From Campylobacterota bacterium (lineage in GTDB: Bacteria > Campylobacterota > Campylobacteria > Campylobacterales > Sulfurovaceae), in the NCBI GenBank assembly GCA_013153825.1, contig JAADDP010000072.1, forward strand, positions 1 to 5,944: a DNA stretch of 5,944 bases, given 5' to 3'. The notes under the pieces are model-generated. The model did not search any database and was not told where the DNA came from. It saw only the letters and a list, made by a program, of their open reading frames with translations. The translations under genes and the position numbers were made by a program. Shown one piece after another: positions 1 to 5,812 of the stretch; position 1 is the stretch's first letter; every line of letters begins with the position of its first letter.

Positions 1-176
1 AAGAGATATATTATGTATATGCAGACAAGTGTGTAGAGTGTGTTGATTACTTTGATGTTCCAGCTTGTGCAGAGGCTTGTCCAACTGAGGGGTGTATTCA
101 GTGGGATGACTGTGTAGATGGTCTACCTTGCTCTGAAAACAGAGGAGAAAAAGGGACTCCTGTAATAGAGGATTAA
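1..176 (+). CDS. fdxA: 2x[4Fe-4S] ferredoxin, 3' end (partial)
   Basis: This is the C-terminal 57 residues of a ferredoxin whose start lies outside the window; complete codons begin at base 3 and the TAA is at 174-176. The visible part holds one four-cysteine cluster motif, C10-X2-C13-X8-C22-X3-C26-P (numbered from the first full codon). It is preceded by YYVYADKCVEC and followed by PTEGCIQW. The eight-residue gap between the second and third cysteines is the insertion seen in Allochromatium/YfhL-type ferredoxins rather than the clostridial CX2CX2C form. The first cluster would lie upstream. The tail carries extra cysteines (C31, C37, C43) of unknown role. Such proteins are small cytoplasmic low-potential electron carriers. 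In Campylobacter the fdxA gene sits next to ndk, as here. The family is clear from the motif; the symbol is given by synteny. Confidence 0.85.
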   Translation, partial: EIYYVYADKCVECVDYFDVPACAEACPTEGCIQWDDCVDGLPCSENRGEKGTPVIED

Positions 177-189
177 TTTTAAACTATTA

Positions 190-282
190 GGGACGGAACA
201 GCCCGTTAAGCCTGTGGAGACGCCTCATAAGAGGGTCTGTGAAGCAGGAAGCCCTGACTTATTTGCGTTAGCAAAAGGTTAG
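190..282 (+). pseudogene. tnpB: tnpB 3'-end remnant (C-terminal tail of an IS200/IS605-family TnpB)
   Basis: Read from GGG at 190, thirty codons and a TAG (280-282) encode a tail beginning GTEQPVKPVE and containing CEAGSPDL near its end. This matches the usual C-terminus of TnpB proteins (G-T-E-Q-P-V-x-x-V-E ... E-A-G-S-P). Nothing of the RuvC nuclease, the zinc ribbon or a TnpA remains: the frame runs back only to a stop at 166-168 inside fdxA, with no start codon. The remnant begins 13 bases after the fdxA stop. The frame is intact over its whole length, so either the loss of the element body is fairly recent or the sequence is held by its RNA role, since TnpB tails overlap the omega-RNA scaffold. 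It is not expected to make a protein. The assignment rests on my recognition of the tail motif. Confidence 0.82.
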
Positions 283-285
283 GGT
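251..285 (+). ncRNA. Omega-RNA-like terminal hairpin
   Basis: A two-part stem-loop can be read directly. The outer stem pairs CCCTGAC (252-258) with GTTAGGG (278-284), seven pairs with one G-U, extendable by a G-U at 251/285. The inner stem pairs TTTGC (262-266) with GCAAA (271-275) around a GTTA loop. An asymmetric internal loop (259-261 and 276-277) separates them. This is the hairpin position expected just before the guide in TnpB omega-RNAs. No T-run follows the stem, so it does not look like an intrinsic terminator. Whether it is transcribed is unknown; read-through from fdxA would be enough. A nearby GGG (190-192) and CCC (202-204) could form a further short helix or pseudoknot. Confidence 0.6.
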
Positions 286-360
286 AGTTCACTCTGCAAT
301 TTCTTAATCTAAATTAAAAGCTCACTTTCATTAACTTTTCGATAACATTCCACTCTAAAT

Positions 361-366
361 TATAGT
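361..366 (+). promoter_or_regulatory. Possible -10 box for ndk (TATAGT)
   Basis: TATAGT lies in AT-rich sequence 24 bases before the chosen ndk start, which would put transcription start near 372 and give a leader of about 18 bases that still includes the GGAG at 377-380. No good -35 is visible at 17-base spacing, but Campylobacterota sigma-70 promoters often lack one. This is a weak call based on one hexamer and its position. Confidence 0.3.
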
Positions 367-376
367 ACTTATTTAT

Positions 377-380
377 GGAG
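377..380 (+). promoter_or_regulatory. Shine-Dalgarno GGAG that fixes the ndk start
   Basis: GGAG sits nine bases before the ATG at 390. An in-frame ATG at 375 immediately precedes and overlaps this motif but has no purine-rich site of its own upstream. The ribosome binding site therefore favours 390 as the start. Confidence 0.65.
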
Positions 381-389
381 CATAATAGT

Positions 390-803
390 ATGGAGAGAAC
401 ACTTTCAATAATAAAACCAGATGCAGTAGCTAAAAATGTGGTGGGTGAAATTCTAGCAAGATTTGAGAAGAGCGGTCTAAAGATTGTGGCAATGAAGAGA
501 GTTTTACTATCAGAAGCTGATGCTGGAGAGTTCTATGCAGTGCATAGAGAGAGACCTTTCTTTAATGACTTAGTGGAGTTTATGACATCTGGACCAGTTG
601 TTGTTAGCGTTTTAGAGGGTGAAAATGCTGTAGCTAAAAATAGAGAGCTTATGGGTGCAACTAATCCAAAAGAGGCTGAAGCTGGAACAATTAGAGCAGA
701 TTTTGCAGAGAGTATTGATGCAAATGCCGTTCATGGTAGTGACTCTCTAGAGAATGCAGAGATAGAGATAGCTTTCTTTTTCGCACAGAGAGAGATTGTA
801 TAA
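390..803 (+). CDS. ndk: Nucleoside diphosphate kinase
   Basis: This cytoplasmic enzyme moves the gamma-phosphate from ATP to other (d)NDPs through a phosphohistidine, balancing nucleotide pools. The 137-residue protein starts [13 protein letters not shown], the standard Ndk beginning, and has the catalytic His115 within NAVHGSDS. Other conserved points are Lys9 of the IKPD segment, the HRERPFF stretch (52-58), the SGPVV strand (67-71) and the [14 protein letters not shown] region (89-102). An in-frame ATG at 375 would add five residues (MEHNS). I reject it because GGAG lies ideally for 390 and because the 137-residue form matches the usual family length. The gene follows the tnpB relic and comes three bases before the yceD-like gene, so it probably heads or shares that operon. 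It ends in TAA. Confidence 0.97.
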   Translation: MERTLSIIKPDAVAKNVVGEILARFEKSGLKIVAMKRVLLSEADAGEFYAVHRERPFFNDLVEFMTSGPVVVSVLEGENAVAKNRELMGATNPKEAEAGTIRADFAESIDANAVHGSDSLENAEIEIAFFFAQREIV

Positions 804-806
804 TTT

Positions 807-1181
807 GTGAAGATTTTTTTCGATAAAGTATCTTATAGTAAAAAACCTTTTAAGTTAAGAGTTGATAATATTACACTCCAAGGTAGTTTAGAGAAGAAAG
901 ATTACCATAAGGTTGAGCTGGATGGGGAGTTGAGTGGGGAGCTTGAGCTTATCTGTTACAGATGTGGAGAGCAGTTCTACAAACCATTAAAATCCCCCCT
1001 AACATTAACCTTAACCGATAGAGTGGTAGAGATATCTGATGATTTGGATATTATAGAGTTTTTAGATGGTGTAATCGACCTAGATTTTATATTAAATAGT
1101 GAGGTTTCATCTATTCAGAACTACTACAATTTATGTTCAAACTGTAAAAGTGAGAATAGAGAGTTTGAACAAGAGTTTTAA
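807..1181 (+). CDS. yceD: DUF177/YceD-family protein
   Basis: This 124-residue protein of the YceD/DUF177 family is found next to rpmF across most bacteria. In plants a homologue has been linked to 23S rRNA accumulation, so a role in large-subunit biogenesis is likely, but no activity can be read from this sequence. It carries two CXXC pairs, C50-YR-C53 and C110-SN-C113, which together could bind a zinc ion. An acidic middle stretch (EISDDLDIIEFLDG, about 74-87) is the usual family block between the pairs. The start is a GTG, three bases after the ndk stop, with a GAGAGA tract about 12 bases upstream inside the ndk coding end; that spacing is rather long, and coupling to ndk translation is likely. 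Position between ndk and rpmF strongly supports the call. Confidence 0.88.
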   Translation: MKIFFDKVSYSKKPFKLRVDNITLQGSLEKKDYHKVELDGELSGELELICYRCGEQFYKPLKSPLTLTLTDRVVEISDDLDIIEFLDGVIDLDFILNSEVSSIQNYYNLCSNCKSENREFEQEF

Positions 1182-1190
1182 ATTTCACAT

Positions 1191-1196
1191 AAAGGA
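1191..1196 (+). promoter_or_regulatory. Shine-Dalgarno AAAGGA for rpmF
   Basis: AAAGGA lies six bases before the rpmF ATG at 1203. It is among the strongest ribosome binding sites on the plus strand of this window, consistent with the high output needed for a ribosomal protein in the middle of an operon. Confidence 0.7.
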
Positions 1197-1202
1197 TAAG
1201 TA

Positions 1203-1358
1203 ATGGCAGTACCTAAGAGACGAGTTAGTAAGACGAGAGCAGCAAAGAGAAGAACACACTATAAGTTGACACTTCCTAGACCTGTAAAGGATAGAGATGG
1301 GACATGGAGAATGCCTCACCATATGAACCTAACAACCGGTGAATATAAAAATAGCTAA
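1203..1358 (+). CDS. rpmF: Large-subunit ribosomal protein bL32
   Basis: This complete 51-residue protein is easily missed because of its size. It begins [20 protein letters not shown], the hallmark basic N-terminus of bacterial L32, and continues through KLTLPRP and a [12 protein letters not shown] tail. It contains no cysteines, so it is the zinc-free form in which the CXXC pairs of other L32 proteins are absent. It belongs to the 50S subunit. A good AAAGGA site lies upstream, 21 bases separate it from the yceD stop, and the plsX start follows eight bases after its TAA. The order yceD-rpmF-plsX is one of the most conserved in bacteria and fits co-transcription of ribosomal and lipid genes. 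Confidence 0.96.
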   Translation: MAVPKRRVSKTRAAKRRTHYKLTLPRPVKDRDGTWRMPHHMNLTTGEYKNS

Positions 1359-1366
1359 GTAAGTTA

Positions 1367-2365
1367 ATGATAAAAATAGCAATAGACGCTATGGGTGGGG
1401 ATTTTGGTCCCGAACCTATTATTGAGGGTGTAGTTCAAGCTTTAGATGAGAGAGAGTTTCTTCCGATACTTGTCGGAGATAAGGAGCAGATATTTCAACA
1501 CCTTCCACAATACTATCTAGAGCATGTTGAGATTGTTGAGGCATCAGATACAATCTCGATGGATGATTCAGCAACCCAAGCACTAAAGCGTAAAGAGTCA
1601 TCAATATATAAGGCAATTGAGCTTGTTAGAGGTAAAAGAGCAGATGGTATCGTATCTGCCGGACATAGTGGGGCTACCATGGCTCTTGCAACTCTAAGAG
1701 TTGGTAGGTTGCCAAATATATCTAAACCTGCTCTAGCTACGATTATGCCCAGCCTATCACCCTCTGCAAATACACTTCTACTTGACGTTGGAGCAGTTAC
1801 AGACTGTACAGCAAAAAATCTATATCAGTTTGCAGTTATGGGAGAGGTCTATGCCAGAAAGGTTTTAGGGCTGAGGAGACCATCTGTTGGTCTGTTGGCA
1901 AATGGAGAGGAGGATAGTAAGGGTAATGCCTTGACAAAAGAGGCGTTTAAGCTTATGAAAGGTAGCGTCTCAGGTTTTAAGGGGAATGTTGAGGGTAGTG
2001 ATATCTTTAATGGCTCTGTTGATGTTGTTGTGTGTGATGGATTTACCGGAAATATTACTCTAAAAGCTAGTGAGGGTGTAGCCTCTACAATATTTACCCT
2101 TATGAAGACTCAAATTAGAAAGTCTATCCCTGCAAAGATTGGAGCATTACTTCTAAAGAAGAAGGTATTTAAGAAGCTTAAGAATAAGGTTGACTATGCA
2201 GAGTATGGTGGAGCTCCCCTTTTAGGTGTAAATGGTTGTGTAATCATCTCCCATGGAAAGAGTAATGCTAAGGCGATTAAGAATGCTATTTTCCAAGCTA
2301 TTGAGTTTAATAACTCCCAAGTTAATGTAGCAATAGAAGAGTTACTTATTAAAAATATAAGGTAA
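1367..2365 (+). CDS. plsX: Phosphate acyltransferase PlsX
   Basis: PlsX converts acyl-ACP and inorganic phosphate to acyl-phosphate, the donor used by the membrane enzyme PlsY to start phospholipid synthesis; it is a peripheral membrane protein. The 332-residue length is normal. Landmarks are [15 protein letters not shown] at residues 4-18, the [16 protein letters not shown] block, [24 protein letters not shown], the [18 protein letters not shown] strand-turn, and the [11 protein letters not shown] signature (about 280-290). One unusual residue stands out: the family segment usually reads D-V-G-A-N-x-D, but here it is GAVTD with Val at 144. The gene starts at an ATG eight bases after rpmF with only a weak upstream purine stretch (TAAGTAAG), suggesting coupling to rpmF translation. 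fabH follows five bases later. Confidence 0.97.
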   Translation: MIKIAIDAMGGDFGPEPIIEGVVQALDEREFLPILVGDKEQIFQHLPQYYLEHVEIVEASDTISMDDSATQALKRKESSIYKAIELVRGKRADGIVSAGHSGATMALATLRVGRLPNISKPALATIMPSLSPSANTLLLDVGAVTDCTAKNLYQFAVMGEVYARKVLGLRRPSVGLLANGEEDSKGNALTKEAFKLMKGSVSGFKGNVEGSDIFNGSVDVVVCDGFTGNITLKASEGVASTIFTLMKTQIRKSIPAKIGALLLKKKVFKKLKNKVDYAEYGGAPLLGVNGCVIISHGKSNAKAIKNAIFQAIEFNNSQVNVAIEELLIKNIR

Positions 2366-2370
2366 AAAGT

Positions 2371-3363
2371 ATGTTTGCAAAATTTCACTCTATCGGAGCC
2401 TATGCTCCCTCAAATGTTTTAAGCAATGCTGATTTAGAAAAGATGGTAGATACCAGTGATGAGTGGATACTAAAGAGAACTGGTATAAGAGAGAGACGCA
2501 TTGCAAATAGCGATGAGGTGACAAGTGATATGGGTGCAATTGCTTCAAAAATAGCAATCAAAAGGGCTAAATTAGAGCCACAAGATATAGATTTGATTGT
2601 GTGTGCTACTGTAACTCCAGACTATTTTAATATGCCCTCAACTGCCTGTATAATTGCCGATAAGTTGGGTGTTAGAGATGTCCAAGCTTTTGATATAAGT
2701 GCAGCATGTAGTGGATTTGTCTATGGACTTAGTGTTGCAAAGGCATTTATTGAGTCCGGCATGAAAAAGCATGTATTGGTAATTGGGGCAGAAAAATTTA
2801 GCTCAATTGTAGATTATAGAGATAGAACTACATGTATCCTCTTTGGAGATGGGGCAGGAGCCTGTGTAATATCTGCTACTGAAGATAGGAGTGAAGCTAT
2901 TATCGATGTGAATGCCAGTGCTGATGGCTCATATGCTGATTTCCTAGTAACTCCAGCCCCTGGTAGTGTAAATCCTCTAACTCAAAAAGTTTTGGATGAG
3001 GGTTTAAACTTTGTTAAGATGAGAGGTAATGAGACCTTTAAATTGGCTGTTAAGACATTGACTAAAGATGTTAGAGACATTTTAAAGAAGAATGGCATTA
3101 ACTCATCAGATATAGACCACTTTATCCCACACCAAGCAAACTATAGAATTATAAAGGCTGTTGGAGATGCCCTAAAGATGACAGAAAGACAGGTGGTGCT
3201 TACAATTCAGAAGTATGGTAACACGTCAGCTGCATCAATTCCTATGGCAATTAATGATATATATGAGGCTGGAAGGCTCAAGAGGGGGGAACTTATGCTT
3301 CTGGATACATTTGGTGGGGGGCTGACTTGGGCAAGTGCTATTCTCCCTTTTGGAGGAGATTAA
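2371..3363 (+). CDS. fabH: Beta-ketoacyl-ACP synthase III
   Basis: FabH condenses an acyl-CoA starter (usually acetyl-CoA) with malonyl-ACP to begin each cycle of type II fatty-acid synthesis in the cytoplasm. The 330-residue protein has the full Cys-His-Asn triad: Cys113 in DISAACSGFVYGL, His254 in HFIPHQANYRI and Asn284 in KYGNTSAASIP. Other signatures are the DEWILKRTGIRERR block (30-43), the GDGAGACV strand and the C-terminal FGGGLTWAS (314-322). A TAAGG site ends eight bases before the ATG, and only five bases separate the gene from plsX, so the two are clearly co-transcribed. The last 26 bases overlap the end of the convergent minus-strand gene. The enzyme should make PlsX's acyl-ACP substrate upstream in the same pathway. 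Confidence 0.97.
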   Translation: MFAKFHSIGAYAPSNVLSNADLEKMVDTSDEWILKRTGIRERRIANSDEVTSDMGAIASKIAIKRAKLEPQDIDLIVCATVTPDYFNMPSTACIIADKLGVRDVQAFDISAACSGFVYGLSVAKAFIESGMKKHVLVIGAEKFSSIVDYRDRTTCILFGDGAGACVISATEDRSEAIIDVNASADGSYADFLVTPAPGSVNPLTQKVLDEGLNFVKMRGNETFKLAVKTLTKDVRDILKKNGINSSDIDHFIPHQANYRIIKAVGDALKMTERQVVLTIQKYGNTSAASIPMAINDIYEAGRLKRGELMLLDTFGGGLTWASAILPFGGD

Positions 3364-4801
3364 TCACTCCCTCAATAGCCTCTCTATTTGGATTTATAAA
3401 AAAGTTCTCTCTATACCATCTAGCATAGGTGGTCAAGTCTACCTCTTCTCTCATCTTTAATAGATTTCTATAGACTCTTAAGATATCCTCTCTACCATAT
3501 GCCATATCCCAAATTACACCCTTTCCATACTCATCTAGTGGATTTGATGTAAGACCCTTTCGACTCCCAATAATAATTACAGAGACCCCACAAGCAATAG
3601 CCTCAACTGCTGTGCCTGATGCTGTGGTTATGACAATTTTACTATCTTCAAAGAGGTTATAGATACTCTCCTGACTAATTTTAAATTTTATATCCCCTAA
3701 GCTTCTAATATCTACTGCTGGGTGGTTTTTAAAGATTACACTCTCAAATCCCTCTAAAAGCTCTATCATATATTTTGTATCCTCTATTAGGTATGAGCCA
3801 AGAAGTAAAATATTCTCTCCACCCTTATATACGCCTCTATTAAATAGCTCTCTATATCTAAAAGATACTCCAAGCCTATACTCTACCTCTTTTCTATCTA
3901 AAAGATAATATTTTCCATTTACTAAAACCGTATGGGGAGATGTTTTATGGATATAGTCAATATCACTTACAAATGTATTAAAATATGAGCTATAGCTCAG
4001 GTAGAATTGAGCCCCATATATTTTAGTTTTGCCATCTTTAGCTCTTAGTCCATAGTTTAAAGCCCTCTCTGTGACCTGAAACTCACTCCATGAGAGTATC
4101 CTATCTATATCAAGTTTTGCCAATTTCTGCCCCAAAATATATCTGCTAAAGGCTTCAAACTGCTGTTTCTCTATATCTCTTATAAGCTCAATATTAAAGT
4201 ATCTATCTCTAGTTGAAAGTCTTAAGGTTTTAAATGGATATATAATAATTAGCCCTAAAATCTTAAAAAAATCGTAAACTTTTAGTAGTTCAAACTCAAA
4301 TAGAAACTTTCTGTTATCTCTACTCAATATATTAAAAAACTTAATCAACTTAAGTGGATTTCTATTTGCCCCATATAGCCTAACTAAGAATATATAGTCT
4401 CTATTTAGACTATCTAAAACCTCATATAGCCCCACAAAATATCTGGGGTTAAACCTCTTCTCTCTTACTATGGTATCTACTAAGAAGAATTTATCTACTA
4501 AGATAGAGTTTTTAAAATCTATATCTTCTCTTTTATAGAAAATCTTATAGAGCAGATGTGAAACGATATAGTTAAAAAATAGTGTAAACTGCTTTATATA
4601 AAATTTTATACTAGATTTGAAAAAGAGCCAATATAGATTTCTATCTATAAACTCTTTAAATATAAACCTTTTAGGGTAGTCGCTAATGTATGGATTTGCA
4701 ACTAGAGTTGTATTTACAGCAGAGAAAAAGCTAGGCTCAATAGATAATTTAATCTTCTCTAGATGCTCTAAAAATTTCAGTTCATCTTTCGAGAACCTCA
4801 A
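3338..4801 (-). CDS. GT-B-like surface-carbohydrate biosynthesis protein
   Basis: I do not recognise an exact family. The 487-residue protein has the late features of a GT-B glycosyltransferase-like C-terminal domain: FKNHPAVD (357-364, with His360-Pro361), then TTASGTAVEAIACGVSVI (about 392-408) with Glu400 and Gly405. This resembles the nucleotide-sugar-binding half of capsule and LPS transferases. A middle part (ILSWSEFQVTERALNYGLR, then KIYGAQFY) recalls surface-carbohydrate proteins such as the TIGR04326 group, a tentative comparison from memory. Hydrophobic/basic segments at about 55-89 and 177-191 suggest membrane-surface attachment; no signal peptide is seen. The start is a TTG, supported by GAGAGG eight bases upstream and by overlap with the stop of the HAD gene (TTGA); no in-frame ATG lies near. 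The TAG stop lies inside fabH. A sugar or polyol-phosphate transferase is my best guess. Confidence 0.62.
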   Translation of the reverse strand: MRFSKDELKFLEHLEKIKLSIEPSFFSAVNTTLVANPYISDYPKRFIFKEFIDRNLYWLFFKSSIKFYIKQFTLFFNYIVSHLLYKIFYKREDIDFKNSILVDKFFLVDTIVREKRFNPRYFVGLYEVLDSLNRDYIFLVRLYGANRNPLKLIKFFNILSRDNRKFLFEFELLKVYDFFKILGLIIIYPFKTLRLSTRDRYFNIELIRDIEKQQFEAFSRYILGQKLAKLDIDRILSWSEFQVTERALNYGLRAKDGKTKIYGAQFYLSYSSYFNTFVSDIDYIHKTSPHTVLVNGKYYLLDRKEVEYRLGVSFRYRELFNRGVYKGGENILLLGSYLIEDTKYMIELLEGFESVIFKNHPAVDIRSLGDIKFKISQESIYNLFEDSKIVITTASGTAVEAIACGVSVIIIGSRKGLTSNPLDEYGKGVIWDMAYGREDILRVYRNLLKMREEVDLTTYARWYRENFFINPNREAIEGVINLLQKGE

Positions 4802-5427
4802 TCTAAAAACCTCTCAATATATCCATCTCCATACCCTCTAAGCTCTGGATTGTTATAACCTAAAAAGTGGATACCATTTGACCTACTCGCCTCATAATCT
4901 GTAAATGAGTCCCCAACTAAGACAACCTCATCAGCCCTATAGTTATACTCTTTTAAGAGCCTTGCAATTACAATATCTTTTGTTGGGGGACTCCCCTCAA
5001 TTGAGATGAAATATTTTGATATTCCAAAATAGCCACATATGGCATTTAGTTCACTATGTTCTGCACCTGATGTTATATGGAAGTTGTAATTTTTATAGTT
5101 TTGTTCTATAAACTTAAGAGTATCCTCTATTAGATTTTTTCTATCAAAAACATTTTTCTCAATAATCTTTGCAAATCTCTTTGCTAAGATATTTATATCA
5201 TCTAAAGATATATCTCTTTTTAGAATATTTTTAAAAAAATACTCAATTTTTTGAAACCTTGGAACTCCCCCATGTAAAAAGTGAAACTCCATAAATCTCT
5301 CTATATCCTCTTTTGTCCCATAAGGAGAGAGTAACTCTCTAAACCCCTCTGATTTTATTCTCATCCCATCAAATATTACACCATCAAAATCCCAAAGGAT
5401 TGTTGAGAAGTTGGATAGCTTTCTCAT
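4798..5427 (-). CDS. HAD-superfamily phosphatase (subfamily I)
   Basis: All four haloacid dehalogenase motifs are visible in this 209-residue protein: motif I D13-F-D15-G-V (Asp13 nucleophile, Asp15 acid/base), motif II around Thr119/Ser120 (HITSGA), motif III Lys150 (PPTKDI), and motif IV G172-D-S-F-T-D177 for Mg2+. Residues 20-110 between motifs I and II form a mostly helical alpha cap, placing it with phosphoglycolate-phosphatase-like enzymes. The substrate cannot be read from the sequence. The immediate neighbour is a GT-B-like protein, so removal of a phosphate from a sugar or nonulosonate precursor is plausible. The ATG overlaps the upstream stop as ATGA. AAGGAG directly abuts the ATG with no spacer, unusually close, so initiation probably depends on ribosomes finishing the upstream gene. 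The cytoplasmic location follows from lack of a signal peptide. Confidence 0.85.
   Translation of the reverse strand: MRKLSNFSTILWDFDGVIFDGMRIKSEGFRELLSPYGTKEDIERFMEFHFLHGGVPRFQKIEYFFKNILKRDISLDDINILAKRFAKIIEKNVFDRKNLIEDTLKFIEQNYKNYNFHITSGAEHSELNAICGYFGISKYFISIEGSPPTKDIVIARLLKEYNYRADEVVLVGDSFTDYEASRSNGIHFLGYNNPELRGYGDGYIERFLD
4810..4815 (-). promoter_or_regulatory. Shine-Dalgarno GAGAGG supporting a TTG start
   Basis: On the minus strand GAGAGG lies eight bases before the TTG at 4801-4799, inside the last codons of the HAD gene. Its position supports the rare TTG as the true start of the GT-B-like gene, which otherwise has no nearby ATG. Confidence 0.6.
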
Positions 5428-5798
5428 CTCCTTAAAACCCCACTCTTCTTAAGAAGCTCCAATATATCATTTTTATTGATATAGCCTGTATGTCTGCCAA
5501 TCTCCTCACCTCTAGAGTTATAGAAAATTTGAACTGGAAGCTCTAATATGTGATGTTTTATAGCCCACATAGGCTCTTTATCCGAGTTCATATAGTATAT
5601 AATAGTATTTGGATACTCCTCTTTAATCTCCTTTAGTTGAGGTGCCATACTCTCACACCATACACAGTTGGTCTTACCAACCATTATCATCATAGGTTTA
5701 CCAAAGGTTATATCCTTCGCCCTAATCTCTGGAATTTTTCCAAAATCATAAGCACTAAGTATCGAAAATGTCATTATAAATAACACTATTTTTCTCAT
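5424..5798 (-). CDS. Secreted thioredoxin-fold protein (CVWC)
   Basis: This 124-residue protein has an N-terminal signal peptide (Arg2-Lys3, hydrophobic 4-14, likely cleavage after SA at 15-16) and a single thioredoxin domain. The active site is C45-V-W-C48 following KPMMIMVGKTN, and the expected cis-proline is Pro88 in ELPVQIFY. The ending GRHTGYINKNDILELL matches the last strand and helix of thioredoxin-like proteins of the DsbD-C/SoxW type. It probably acts in the periplasm as a disulfide reductase or as a carrier fed by a DsbD/CcdA protein; the partner is not in the window. AAAGGA lies seven bases before the ATG. The gene follows the cyclase-family gene by 14 bases and its TGA overlaps the next ATG. 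No lipobox cysteine is present after the signal peptide. Confidence 0.85.
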   Translation of the reverse strand: MRKIVLFIMTFSILSAYDFGKIPEIRAKDITFGKPMMIMVGKTNCVWCESMAPQLKEIKEEYPNTIIYYMNSDKEPMWAIKHHILELPVQIFYNSRGEEIGRHTGYINKNDILELLKKSGVLRR

Positions 5799-5805
5799 AA
5801 TCTAA

Positions 5806-5811
5806 TCCTTT
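5806..5811 (-). promoter_or_regulatory. Shine-Dalgarno AAAGGA for the thioredoxin-fold gene
   Basis: On the minus strand AAAGGA lies seven bases before the ATG at 5798, in the 14-base gap after the upstream stop. It supports this start and suggests that the gene is translated independently within the operon. Confidence 0.6.
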
Positions 5812-5812
5812 C

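Larger units (their letters stand above)
190..292 (+). mobile_element. Orphan IS200/IS605-type right end with omega-RNA scaffold (relic)
   Basis: The block from the tnpB tail through GGTAGTTCAC has the layout of the right end of a TnpB-carrying element: TnpB tail codons, a long hairpin, then a terminal TTCA-type motif at 288-291. In intact elements this end serves both as the transposon right end and as the 3' scaffold of the TnpB guide RNA, and the flanking DNA just outside supplies the guide. No left end and no transposase gene are visible. A TTTAA stands just upstream at 178-182; from memory, IS605 of Helicobacter inserts next to TTTAA/TTTAAC. That would fit a very short, left-truncated or internally deleted copy. 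The exact right boundary, 291 or 292, is uncertain by a base or two. Confidence 0.7.

Noticed and set aside
251..292. Intrinsic terminator for fdxA
   Set aside because: The hairpin is strong, but it is followed by GGTAGTTCACTC rather than a T-run, and its sequence is explained by the TnpB-type right end.
177..389. Riboswitch or 6S-type RNA in the fdxA-ndk spacer
   Set aside because: The structured part translates into a TnpB tail and matches an omega-RNA layout, which explains it better; the remainder (293-389) shows no strong pairing.
1419..1616. 65-codon open frame on the minus strand
   Set aside because: It lies wholly inside plsX, antisense to conserved blocks, and shows no recognisable motif or ribosome binding site; it is a shadow of plsX.
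2194..2388. 64-codon open frame on the minus strand with a hydrophobic stretch
   Set aside because: It is antisense to the conserved YGGAPLLG end of plsX and the start of fabH; the hydrophobic run mirrors the real coding sequence.
3364..3420. Terminator just after fabH
   Set aside because: No inverted repeat with a T-run is visible; the sequence is the coding end of the minus-strand gene.
3338..5798. Defence or phage system in the minus-strand block
   Set aside because: HAD, thioredoxin and GT-like motifs fit metabolism or envelope roles; no nuclease, helicase, NTPase or toxin motif was found.
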